Assembly: GCF_003402475.1 (NCBI RefSeq)
Contig: NZ_BFAB01000012.1
Location: forward strand, 1-64,000
DNA from: Mycobacterium sp. MFM001
Lineage (GTDB): Bacteria; Actinomycetota; Actinomycetes; Mycobacteriales; Mycobacteriaceae
Length of the DNA: 64,000 nt
Reading direction: 5' to 3'
Both the position numbers and the translations under genes were made by a program. Shown here one piece after another: positions 51,207 to 59,166 of this stretch (position 1 is the first letter of the stretch; each line of letters opens with the position of its first letter). The notes beneath the pieces were generated by a model, which saw only the letters and a program-made list of their open reading frames with translations, had not been told where the DNA came from and did not search any database.

Positions 51207-52126
51207 TGCGGCTGCGGCTCGGGCGACCGGACATCGGCCGGTATGCACACCGGTTCACCGTTCCGGCCGCGGATTCCGGTGCGCCGCTTGCGGTGACGTG
51301 GATGGGCGTGTCCACGCTGCTGCTCGACGACGGATCGTCCGCGCTTCTGACCGACGGCTACTTCTCCCGGCCGAGCCTGGCGCGGGTCGCGCTGCGCAAG
51401 GTGGCACCCTCGCCGGCCCGGGTCGACGGCTGCCTGGCCCGGGCCAAGGTCTCGCGGCTGGAAGCCGTGATTCCGGTGCACACGCATATCGACCATGCGT
51501 TGGACTCCGCCCTGGTGGCCGACCGCACCGGCGCGCAACTGGTCGGCGGAGAATCGGCGGCCAACGTCGGCCGCGGCCACGGGCTGCCTGCCGACCGCAT
51601 AACTGTGGCAACCTCTGGCGAGTCAATTGTGTTGGGGCCCTTCGCGTTGACATTGATCGAGTCGCAGCACTGCCCGCCCGATCGGTTTCCCGGCGCGATC
51701 ACCGCGCCGGTCGTTCCTCCCGTCAAAGCCTCGGTGTACCGCTGCGGGGAGGCTTGGTCGGCGATCGTGCACCATCGACCGTCGGACCGGCGGTGCTTGA
51801 TCCAGGGCAGCGCCGGCTTCGTCAAGGGCGCGCTGACCGGACAACGCGCCGACGTCGTCTACCTCGGCGTGGGACAGCTTGGCCTGCAGCCGGAAAGCTA
51901 CCTCGTCGACTACTGGACCGAGACGGTGCGCGCGGTGGGCGCACGCCGCGTCGTACCTATCCACTGGGATGACTTCTTCCGCCCACTGTCGAAACCGTTG
52001 CGGGCGTTGCCATATGCGGGCGACGATCTAGACGCTTCGATGCGGGTCCTCGATCAACTGGCCGCAGCAGACGGGATCGCACTGGATATGCCGACGGTAT
52101 GGCGACGCGAAGACCCCTGGAACTGA
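51206..52126 (+). CDS. Metallo-beta-lactamase-fold hydrolase
   Basis: A 306-residue MBL-fold protein. HTHIDHALD at about residues 92-100 is the HxHxDH metal motif; a second His is in ESQHCPPD and the last in PIHWDDFF. Lacks export signal. Similar in place to Rv3577. Substrate unknown. Start ATG 51206 is coupled to pxpA; an ArsB-like transporter follows 7 nt later. Confidence 0.85.
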   Translation: MRLRLGRPDIGRYAHRFTVPAADSGAPLAVTWMGVSTLLLDDGSSALLTDGYFSRPSLARVALRKVAPSPARVDGCLARAKVSRLEAVIPVHTHIDHALDSALVADRTGAQLVGGESAANVGRGHGLPADRITVATSGESIVLGPFALTLIESQHCPPDRFPGAITAPVVPPVKASVYRCGEAWSAIVHHRPSDRRCLIQGSAGFVKGALTGQRADVVYLGVGQLGLQPESYLVDYWTETVRAVGARRVVPIHWDDFFRPLSKPLRALPYAGDDLDASMRVLDQLAAADGIALDMPTVWRREDPWN

Positions 52127-52132
52127 AGAACG

Positions 52133-53374
52133 TTGACCCTATTTCTCGCGCTGCTGCTTCTTGCTGTCGTGCTGGGGTTCGCGGTCGCCCGACCGCGGGG
52201 CTGGCCGGAGGCGTTCGCCGCCGTCCCCGCCGTCGTTGTGCTGCTTGGGGTCGGCGCGATCTCGGTGCATCAGGCCGTGGCCGAAGTGGCGAGCCTGGCG
52301 CGGGTGGTCGCGTTCCTGGGCGCGGTGCTGGTGCTGGCCAAGCTGTGCGACGACGAAGGCCTGTTCGAGGCGGCCGGCGCGGCAATGGCACACTCCCGCT
52401 TCGGGCCCCAGGGCCTGCTGCGGCAGGTGTTCGTCATCGCCGCCGTGATCACCGCCGCGCTGAGCTTGGACGCCACCGTGGTGCTGTTGACTCCGGTGGT
52501 GCTGGTCACGGTTCGGTGGCTGCGGGCGCCGGTGCGTCCACACGCTTATGCCAGTGCGCATTTGGCCAACGCCGCCTCGCTGCTGCTTCCGGTGTCGAAT
52601 CTGACGAACCTGCTCGCGTTCCATGTCGCCGACCTGTCTTTCGTCAAATTCACGCTGTTGATGGCGCTGCCGTGGCTGGCCGCGGTGGCTACCGTGTACG
52701 TCGTCTTCCGCTGGTTTTTCCGGCGTGATCTGTCCGCGGTGCCGGAGCGGCAGGAAATCGGGCCACCGGCCCGGCCACCGGTGTTCGTGCTGGTGGTGGT
52801 CGCACTGACGTTGGCGGGGTTCGCGATCGCCGAAGCTGCCGGCGTGGCACCGGCCTGGGCGGCGCTGGCCGGAGCGCTGGTGCTGGCCGTGCGCAGCCTC
52901 GCTCGGCGGCACACCTCGGTGGTCGAGATCGTGCGCGCGGTCAACGTGCCGTTCCTGTTGTTCGTGTTGGCGCTCGGTGTCGTGGTGCAGGCCGTGATGC
53001 TCAACGGGTTCGCCGACGGCATGCGGGCGGCGCTGCCGACGGGTTCGGGCCTGCTTGCCTTGCTGGGCATCGCGGCCGTCGCGGCGGTGCTGGCCAACAT
53101 CGTCAACAACCTGCCCGCGACGCTGGTGCTGGTGCCGCTGGCCGCCAGCAGTGGGCCGGCGGCGATCCTGGCGGTGCTGATCGGGGTGAACATCGGACCC
53201 AACCTGACCTATGTCGGGTCGCTGTCGAACCTGCTGTGGCGCAGGGTGTTACGCCGCCACGACGTTCCAGCCAGCGTCGGTGAATACACCCGGCTCGGGC
53301 TGTGCACGGTGCCCACCGCGCTGGTCGCGGCGGTGCTGGCGCTATGGGTCAGCGTGCGACTGCTGGGCGTTTAG
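52133..53374 (+). CDS. arsB2: ArsB-family/ion-transporter membrane protein
   Basis: A 413-residue integral membrane protein with about 11 hydrophobic segments. LDATVVLLTPVVLV, LPVSNLTNLLAFH and ANIVNNLPATLVLVPL with GPNLTYVGSLSNLLW are the repeated signature loops of the ArsB/NhaD-type ion transporter superfamily. Arsenite export is only the family label. Start TTG 52133. Ends overlapping the convergent GDPD gene by 4 nt. Matches Rv3578 by place. Confidence 0.85.
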   Translation: MTLFLALLLLAVVLGFAVARPRGWPEAFAAVPAVVVLLGVGAISVHQAVAEVASLARVVAFLGAVLVLAKLCDDEGLFEAAGAAMAHSRFGPQGLLRQVFVIAAVITAALSLDATVVLLTPVVLVTVRWLRAPVRPHAYASAHLANAASLLLPVSNLTNLLAFHVADLSFVKFTLLMALPWLAAVATVYVVFRWFFRRDLSAVPERQEIGPPARPPVFVLVVVALTLAGFAIAEAAGVAPAWAALAGALVLAVRSLARRHTSVVEIVRAVNVPFLLFVLALGVVVQAVMLNGFADGMRAALPTGSGLLALLGIAAVAAVLANIVNNLPATLVLVPLAASSGPAAILAVLIGVNIGPNLTYVGSLSNLLWRRVLRRHDVPASVGEYTRLGLCTVPTALVAAVLALWVSVRLLGV

Positions 53375-54258
53375 TAGCTGGGCGGCAGCGGCATGCCGAG
53401 ATCGGCCATCACCGCACGCAATGCCGCGGGATCGTCGGTGATGATGCCGTCGACGCCGTCGTCGATCTGCCGCCGCATGGTCTCAGCGTCGTTGATCGTC
53501 CATGGAAGCACCTTGAGCCCCAACGCATGTGCCCGGTCCACAAACGGTTTGTCGACCAGCTGATACGCGGGTGAGACGATGCTGGCGCCGATCATCCTGG
53601 CCGCGACAAGCGGATCACCGACGACGGCGGGTTTGATTCCGGCCAGCCACGGCGAATCCGGTTGCCACGTCGCCTGGTTCCACAGCGTCACCACTGGAAT
53701 CGACGGCTCCGCCTGTCGAACCAAAGGCAGGGTTCGCCAGTCGAAGCTTTGTATCTCGACGCGGTCGGTCTTGCCGGCCGCCCGGACAGCGGCAAGGATC
53801 ACGTCGACGAACTCCTGCGGGCTGGCCGTCACGTTCGGCTGCTCAGGGTCGACTTTGGTTTCGATGTCGTATCGAACGTCGGCGCGATACGAGTCGGTGA
53901 GTGCGAAGATCTCCGGCAGCGTCGCGATCCGGTCGCCGCAGTCGAGTGTGCGGATCTGGGCGAGAGTCAGCTCGTGCACCAGCTTTCCGACGTACGGGTA
54001 CTGCGGGTCTGCGGCCGACGCGGGCCCGGTGTCGGTGCACTTTTGCAGCTGCATGTCCTGGTCATGCCACACCACCGGTTGGCGGTCTTTGGTGATGCCG
54101 ATATCGAATTCCAAAGTGCTGACGCCGATTTCGAGCGCGTCGGCGGCGCCGCGATGCGCCACCACGTCAAATTCACATGGCTGCGCGACGGCCGTCGGCT
54201 GTGCGCCCAGAAACGCGACGGCCGCCAGCGCAACCAGTGCGCGCAGGCGGCACGGCAC
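53371..54258 (-). CDS. Secreted glycerophosphodiester phosphodiesterase, with a short internal deletion
   Basis: A 295-residue GDPD-family protein with a signal peptide (LRALVALAAVAFLGAQPTAVA) and cleavage near residue 25. Active-site motifs: VVAHRG, STLEFDIG, and VVWHDQD supply HR, ExD and H. The stretch between HRG and the GVSTLEFDIG strand is about 12 residues shorter than in typical proteins, lacking the PENT/TTEES segment. The fold continues normally after that, to WTINDAETMRRQIDDG. Start GTG 54258. No homolog expected at this place in M. tuberculosis. Confidence 0.8.
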   Translation of the reverse strand: MPCRLRALVALAAVAFLGAQPTAVAQPCEFDVVAHRGAADALEIGVSTLEFDIGITKDRQPVVWHDQDMQLQKCTDTGPASAADPQYPYVGKLVHELTLAQIRTLDCGDRIATLPEIFALTDSYRADVRYDIETKVDPEQPNVTASPQEFVDVILAAVRAAGKTDRVEIQSFDWRTLPLVRQAEPSIPVVTLWNQATWQPDSPWLAGIKPAVVGDPLVAARMIGASIVSPAYQLVDKPFVDRAHALGLKVLPWTINDAETMRRQIDDGVDGIITDDPAALRAVMADLGMPLPPSY

Positions 54259-54260
54259 CT

Positions 54261-55193
54261 TTAATGCCTGCGCTGGCGGGCGATTTCGGCGAGCACCACC
54301 CCGGCGGCCACCGAGGCATTCAGCGACTCGGCGGGGCCGGCCATTGGGATCGACACCACCGCGTCGCAGTTTTCCCGCACCAGCCGGGAGAGCCCTTTGC
54401 CTTCCGATCCGACCACGACGGCCACCGGGCCGGTGGCGTCCAGGTCGTCGAGCGTGGTGTCACCGTCGGCGTCTAACCCGACCAGCTGCACACCTTGGCC
54501 GGCCCAATCCTTAAGTGTTCGAGTCAGATTGGTGGCCCGCGCGATGGGAACCCGGGCCGCCGCACCCGCACTGGTTCGCCACGCCACCGCCGTCACCGAG
54601 GCCGATCGCCGCTGCGGGATCAACACGCCGTGGCCGGCGAACGCCGCGACCGAGCGCACGATGGCACCCAGGTTGCGGGGGTCGGAGATGTTGTCCAGCG
54701 CGACCAGCAATGCCGGCGGAGATTCCATCGCCGCCGCAACCAGGTCGTCGGGATGGGCATAGTCGTACGGGGGAACCTGCAGCGCGATGCCCTGATGCAG
54801 GCCGTTGGTGGTCATCCGGTCCAGGTCGGTGCGCGGCACCTCGAGGATTGGGATACCGGAATCGGCTGCGCGCGTGACCGATTCGGTCAGCCGCTCGTCT
54901 GCCTGAGCACCGAGCGCAACATAGAGTGCGGTCGCCGGCACACCGGCCCGCAGACACTCCAGCACCGGATTGCGGCCGAGCACCGTCTCGGCGGTGTCCT
55001 CGGTGCGTTTGGGTTGACGGCGCTGCTGGGCACGAAGCCGCTTGGCCGCGGGATGGTTGGGCCGCATGTGTGCCGGCGGCGTGGCCCCGCGGCCCTCGAG
55101 GCCGCGCCGGCGCACACCCCCGGATCCGACGGTCGGGCCCTTCTTGGTGCCGGGTTTGCGGACCGCGCCGCGCCGCCGCGAATTACCGGGCAT
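54261..55193 (-). CDS. rlmB: SpoU/TrmH-family 23S rRNA (guanosine-2'-O-)methyltransferase (Rv3579c-like)
   Basis: A 310-residue SPOUT methyltransferase with a basic N-terminal tail of about 65 residues. The substrate-binding domain starts at GRNPVLECLRAG; the SAM-knot motifs NISDPRNLGAIVRSVAAF, VVGSEGKGLSRL and IPMAGPAESLNASVA are complete. Likely 2'-O-methylates rRNA. It overlaps cysS by 11 nt. Confidence 0.9.
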   Translation of the reverse strand: MPGNSRRRGAVRKPGTKKGPTVGSGGVRRRGLEGRGATPPAHMRPNHPAAKRLRAQQRRQPKRTEDTAETVLGRNPVLECLRAGVPATALYVALGAQADERLTESVTRAADSGIPILEVPRTDLDRMTTNGLHQGIALQVPPYDYAHPDDLVAAAMESPPALLVALDNISDPRNLGAIVRSVAAFAGHGVLIPQRRSASVTAVAWRTSAGAAARVPIARATNLTRTLKDWAGQGVQLVGLDADGDTTLDDLDATGPVAVVVGSEGKGLSRLVRENCDAVVSIPMAGPAESLNASVAAGVVLAEIARQRRH

Positions 55194-56595
55194 CTGTTTC
55201 GGTCCCCAGCGACCATTGCGGCCCGTCGGCGGTGTCGGTGACTTCGATGCCGGCGTCTTTGAGCCGGTTGCGGATCTCGTCGGCCAGCGCCCAGTCCCGC
55301 TGCTCGCGGGCCTTCTCGCGTCGCTCCAGCTCGGAACGCACCAATACGTCGACGGCCGCCAGCGCTGCCGAGGCCTCGTCGTGGGACTCCCACCGCTCGT
55401 CGAGGGGATCGCAGCCGAGGACGCCCATCATCGCGCGGATGGCCGCGGCATGAGCCAGGGCGCCTTCGTGGTCGCCGGCGTCGAGCGCACGGTTGCCCTC
55501 CGCACGCGCGTGGTGCACCTCGGCCAGCGCGATCGGCACAGCGAGATCGTCGTCGAGCGCTTCGGCGAACCGCGGGGTCCACTGCCCCGGCTCGACGGCG
55601 CCCGCCCGATTGCGCACCCGGTGCAGGAAGTCCTCGATACCCACGTAGGCGTTGACGGCGTCTTGCAGGGCGGTCTCGGAAAATTCCAGCATCGAGCGGT
55701 AGTGGGCGCTGCCGAGGTAGTAGCGCAGTTCGGCGGGCCGCACGCGCGCCAGCATCGCCGGGATGGCCAGCACGTTGCCCAGAGACTTGCTCATCTTCTC
55801 GCCGCCCATGGTGACCCAGCCGTTGTGCAACCAGTAACGGGCGAACCCGTCGCCGGCCGCGCGGCTCTGCGCGATCTCGTTCTCGTGATGGGGGAACACC
55901 AAATCCATTCCGCCGCAATGGATGTCGAATTCCGGACCGAGATAGGTCCGGGCCATCGCCGAGCATTCGAGATGCCAGCCCGGCCGCCCGTGGCCCCACG
56001 GGGTCGGCCACGACGGCTCGCCGGGCTTGGCGCCTTTCCACAGCGTGAAGTCGCGTTGGTCGCGCTTGCCGCTGGCCACGCCCTCGCCTTGGTGGACGTC
56101 GTCGATCTTGTGGCCGGACAGCTGGCCGTAGTCGGGATAGCTCAACACGTCGAAGTACACGTCGCCGTTGCCGGTGTAGGCGTGGCCGGTGCAGATCAGC
56201 CGCTCGATCAGCTCGACCATCTGGGTGATGTGCCCGGTGGCGCGGGGCTCCGCCGACGGCGGCAAGACGCCCAGCGCGTCGTAGGCGGCGGTGAACGCCC
56301 GCTCGTAGGTGGCCGCCCACTCCCACCAGGGCCGGCCGGCCGCGGCGGCCTTGTTGAGGATCTTGTCGTCGATGTCGGTGACGTTGCGGATGAACGCGAC
56401 GTCGTAGCCGCGGGCCATCAGCCAGCGGCGCAGAATGTCGAAGGCCACGCCGCTGCGAACGTGGCCGATGTGCGGCAGGCCCTGCACGGTGGCGCCGCAG
56501 AGGTAGATGGAGACGTGGCCGGGCCGCAGCGGGACGAAATCACGCACGGCGCCACTAGCCGTGTCGTGTAGCCGCAACTGGGCGCGATCGGTCAC
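55183..56595 (-). CDS. cysS: Cysteinyl-tRNA synthetase
   Basis: A 470-residue class I aminoacyl-tRNA synthetase. YLCGATVQGLPHIGHVRS holds the HIGH motif and a zinc-ligand Cys; the other zinc ligands are in GWHLECSAM and FPHHENE; KMSKS is in GEKMSKSLGN. GTG 56595 gives family length. It lies in the ispF-cysS-rlmB arrangement of mycobacteria. Confidence 0.95.
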   Translation of the reverse strand: MTDRAQLRLHDTASGAVRDFVPLRPGHVSIYLCGATVQGLPHIGHVRSGVAFDILRRWLMARGYDVAFIRNVTDIDDKILNKAAAAGRPWWEWAATYERAFTAAYDALGVLPPSAEPRATGHITQMVELIERLICTGHAYTGNGDVYFDVLSYPDYGQLSGHKIDDVHQGEGVASGKRDQRDFTLWKGAKPGEPSWPTPWGHGRPGWHLECSAMARTYLGPEFDIHCGGMDLVFPHHENEIAQSRAAGDGFARYWLHNGWVTMGGEKMSKSLGNVLAIPAMLARVRPAELRYYLGSAHYRSMLEFSETALQDAVNAYVGIEDFLHRVRNRAGAVEPGQWTPRFAEALDDDLAVPIALAEVHHARAEGNRALDAGDHEGALAHAAAIRAMMGVLGCDPLDERWESHDEASAALAAVDVLVRSELERREKAREQRDWALADEIRNRLKDAGIEVTDTADGPQWSLGTETDAR

Positions 56596-56606
56596 GACGT
56601 GCCAGC

Positions 56607-57077
56607 TTACCGGGCTACTACCAGCGCCGTTGCTATGGCCGCAAGGCCCTCCCCACGGCCGGTGAGGCCGAGGCCGTCGGTCGTGGTGGCCGACACCGAC
56701 ACCGGCGCGCCGAGCAGCCCGGACAGCAACTCCTGCGCCTCGTTGCGGCGCGGGCCGACTTTGGGCCGGTTTCCGATCACCTGGACGGCGGCGTTGCCGA
56801 GCCGCCACCCCTCAGACCCGATTAGCTCGGCGACGTGGCGCAGCATGTCGGCTCCGCTGACACCGGCCCAGCGGGGATCGTCGACACCGAACACAACCCC
56901 GATATCGCCGAGTTCCGCTGCCGACAACAGCGCGTCGCACAGCGCGTGTGCGGCGACGTCGCCGTCGGAGTGTCCCGCGCAGCCGTCGGCGTCGGGAAAA
57001 AGCAGGCCCAGCAGCCAGCACGGCCGCCCGGGCTCGATCGGGTGCACATCGGTGCCCAGACCGATCCGGACGTTCAT
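56607..57077 (-). CDS. ispF: 2-C-methyl-D-erythritol 2,4-cyclodiphosphate synthase IspF
   Basis: A 156-residue MEP-pathway enzyme. Zinc ligands are in GLGTDVHPIE (Asp, His) and AHALCDALL (His); GHSDGDV and the C-terminal KATTTDGLG-type loop (SATTTDGLGLTGRGEG) are present. It forms homotrimers. ATG 57077 overlaps ispD by 4 nt. Confidence 0.95.
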   Translation of the reverse strand: MNVRIGLGTDVHPIEPGRPCWLLGLLFPDADGCAGHSDGDVAAHALCDALLSAAELGDIGVVFGVDDPRWAGVSGADMLRHVAELIGSEGWRLGNAAVQVIGNRPKVGPRRNEAQELLSGLLGAPVSVSATTTDGLGLTGRGEGLAAIATALVVAR

Positions 57078-57736
57078 TGCTTGACGAGCGCCTGCGCCAG
57101 AAGCAGGTCCAGCCGGGTGGTGATCTTGAAGGCCAGCGGGTCGCCGTCGACCACGTGGACCTGCCCACCGATGTGCTCGACCATCGACGCGTCGTCGGTG
57201 AAGTCGGCGGATGCGGCCCGCTCGTAGGCACGCTGCAGCAATTCGGTGGCAAAGCCCTGCGGAGTCTGCACCGCCCGCAGACCGGCCCGTTCCGGCGTAC
57301 CCAGGACCACGCCGTTGGCGTCGACGGCCTTGATGGTGTCGGGTACGGGCAATGCGGGCACGACGGCCGAATGTCCCGACCGCAACGCCTCGACGACCCG
57401 GGCCACCAGTTGCGGGGGTGTCAAGGCTCGCGCGGCGTCGTGGACCAGCACGAAGTCCGGTTCGCCGGCGGCCGCCAATGCGTGGGCAACCGACTCGCTG
57501 CGGGTGGCGCCGCCAGCCACGATCGTGGCGACGTGGCCCAGGATCAGCTTGGCCTGGTCGGTGCGATCCGCGGGCACGGCCACCACCACGCGGTCGACCA
57601 CCCCGGATTCCAGCAGGCCGGTGACGGCCCGTTCAACCAGGGTGTGCCCGTCGAGGTGAAAGAACGCCTTGGGAACACCTGCGGCCAGCCGCTCACCCGA
57701 TCCGGCGGCCGGGACTACCGCGACCGTGCCCTTCAC
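57074..57736 (-). CDS. ispD: 2-C-methyl-D-erythritol 4-phosphate cytidylyltransferase IspD
   Basis: A 220-residue nucleotidyltransferase with the glycine-rich VVPAAGSGERLAAGVPKAF at the N-terminus, VLVHDAARALTPP, and the C-terminal TDDASMVEHIG. It makes CDP-ME. It is coupled to ispF (ATGA) and begins two bases after carD. Confidence 0.95.
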   Translation of the reverse strand: MKGTVAVVPAAGSGERLAAGVPKAFFHLDGHTLVERAVTGLLESGVVDRVVVAVPADRTDQAKLILGHVATIVAGGATRSESVAHALAAAGEPDFVLVHDAARALTPPQLVARVVEALRSGHSAVVPALPVPDTIKAVDANGVVLGTPERAGLRAVQTPQGFATELLQRAYERAASADFTDDASMVEHIGGQVHVVDGDPLAFKITTRLDLLLAQALVKQ

Positions 57737-57738
57737 AG

Positions 57739-58227
57739 TCAGGAGGCTGCGGCCAGAACCTCGTCGAGGATGGTCTCCGCCTTGGCGTCGTCGGTGCTTT
57801 CGGCCAGCGCCAGCTCACCGACCAGGATCTGCCGCGCCTTGGCCAGCATGCGCTTCTCGCCGGCCGACAGGCCGCGCTCCTGGTCACGGCGCCACAGGTC
57901 ACGAACGACCTCGGCGACCTTGTTGACGTCACCGGACGCAAGTTTCTCGAGGTTGGCCTTGTAGCGGCGCGACCAGTTGGTCGGCTCCTCGGTGTGCGGT
58001 GCGCGCAGCACCTGGAACACCTTGTCGAGGCCTTCCTGTCCAACCACATCGCGGACACCGACGTACTCGGCGTTCTCGGCGGGGACTCGAACGGTCAGGT
58101 CACCCTGCGCCACCTTCAAGACGAGATATTCCTTTTGTTCCCCTTTGATGGTCCGGGTTTCGATCGCCTCGATTAGCGCTGCACCGTGGTGTGGATAGAC
58201 AACGGTGTCACCGACCTTGAAAATCAT
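57739..58227 (-). CDS. carD: RNA polymerase-binding transcription factor CarD
   Basis: A 162-residue CarD/CdnL protein. The N-terminal Tudor-like RNAP-interacting domain (FKVGDTVVYPHHGAALIEAIE) is followed by a helical DNA-binding domain with WSRRYKANLEKLASGD and EKRMLAKARQILVGELALA. It stabilises open complexes at rRNA promoters and is essential in mycobacteria. ATG 58227 has AAAGGGG upstream. First gene of carD-ispD-ispF-cysS-rlmB. Confidence 0.96.
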   Translation of the reverse strand: MIFKVGDTVVYPHHGAALIEAIETRTIKGEQKEYLVLKVAQGDLTVRVPAENAEYVGVRDVVGQEGLDKVFQVLRAPHTEEPTNWSRRYKANLEKLASGDVNKVAEVVRDLWRRDQERGLSAGEKRMLAKARQILVGELALAESTDDAKAETILDEVLAAAS

Positions 58228-58254
58228 CTGGTTCGAGCCCCTTTCGTTGCTTCG

Positions 58255-58260
58255 ATCTTA
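58255..58260 (-). promoter_or_regulatory. Candidate -10 element of carD
   Basis: On the minus strand TAAGAT stands 27 nt before the carD ATG, in the form TANNNT used by mycobacterial housekeeping promoters. No good -35 was found. Confidence 0.35.
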
Positions 58261-58490
58261 ACACGGCGCCTCGACACACGCGGAACAACGGTGCAGGTCA
58301 GGGGCACCGCACGCCAAGGGTGGGGGTTGACAGACCGGTGAATTCGTGCATGGCACCGACCTTTTGGGAACCCGGCGGAGGGCACTGAAAGATGGTACTG
58401 CGCTGCCCAGAGCCGTCTCCAGCGCCCTGTGGTACCGCCCACGCGACCGACCTACTACTCTGCATAGTCGAACCGGGACGGCCGCTCGGC

Positions 58491-58532
58491 GACGATGCGG
58501 ACCGCATGCGGTCCGAGGAGAAGCCGAGCAAT
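58491..58532 (+). repeat. MIRU-like element with an 18-bp perfect palindrome, upstream of lpqE
   Basis: GACGATGC is followed by CGGACCGCATGCGGTCCG (palindrome 58498-58515) and GAGGAGAAGCCGAGCAATC. The order and flanks match the fadD3 leader element at 31098; stem bases differ in a paired way (GGGCCG/CGGCCC versus GGACCG/CGGTCC). It lies 24 nt before the lpqE GTG. Confidence 0.65.
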
Positions 58533-58555
58533 CGGGCTTGAGCAGGAGGCTTTGA

Positions 58556-59131
58556 GTGAACCGCTTAGACAACCGCCGCTCGACGACCGTCGCCGCGTTG
58601 GCCGCCGGCAGCCTGGTCGGCGCGCTCCTGCTCACCGGCTGCGGCAGCGGCCAGCTCTCCCAGACCGCCGCCCAGGTGCCCGCCGTCAACGGCACCCAGT
58701 CGGTGATCAAGAACGTCGCGCTGCGCAATATTCACGTCCAGGCGGTGCAGACCGGCGACTTCCTGCGGCCGGGCCACTCCGTGGACCTGGTGTTCGTGGC
58801 CACCAACCAGTCGCCGGATACCACCGACAAACTGGTCGGCGTCACCACCGACGTCGGCACCGTGACGCTGTCCGGGGATACCCGCTTGCCGGCCGGCGGG
58901 ATGCTCTTCGTCGGCACCGCCGACGGCCAGAACAACAAAGCCGTCAACTCCGTGGAGCCCGCCCACAACGCGAAGGCGACCGTGGCGCTGAGCAAGCCGA
59001 TCACCAACGGCCTCACCTACAACTTCACCTTCGACTTCGAGAAGGCGGGAAGCACCACCGTGCCGGTGCCGATTTCGGCCGGACTTGCACCGCGCAAGAG
59101 CGAAACGCCGGTACCGGCCGAGCATCCTTAA
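58556..59131 (+). CDS. lpqE: Lipoprotein LpqE
   Basis: A 191-residue lipoprotein. The lipobox LLLTGC places the lipidated Cys at residue 28 after a basic and hydrophobic signal. The mature domain has an Ig-like/copper-binding-type pattern (HSVDLVFVATNQSPD, TYNFTFDFEKAG). Function unknown. Start GTG 58556 with AGGAGG upstream. The place matches Rv3584, before radA. Confidence 0.9.
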   Translation: MNRLDNRRSTTVAALAAGSLVGALLLTGCGSGQLSQTAAQVPAVNGTQSVIKNVALRNIHVQAVQTGDFLRPGHSVDLVFVATNQSPDTTDKLVGVTTDVGTVTLSGDTRLPAGGMLFVGTADGQNNKAVNSVEPAHNAKATVALSKPITNGLTYNFTFDFEKAGSTTVPVPISAGLAPRKSETPVPAEHP

Positions 59132-59166
59132 GTCCCGATGTCGTACCCGGCGGATACCGTCGGTCC

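Larger units (their letters stand above)
58228..58555. other. Intergenic region carD-lpqE
   Basis: This 328-bp divergent gap holds the carD promoter side (58228-58300) and, near lpqE, an 18-bp perfect palindrome of the MIRU-like family. No gene or RNA could be recognised in the middle part. Confidence 0.6.

Noticed and set aside
53939..53960. GAGTGTGCGG resembling the DUF559 repeat
   Set aside because: It lies in the GDPD coding sequence, has no inverted partner and is explained by codons of a conserved segment.
58327..58360. TTGACA as a -35 element for lpqE
   Set aside because: No TANNNT at 16-19 bp downstream, and it is over 200 bp from the gene.
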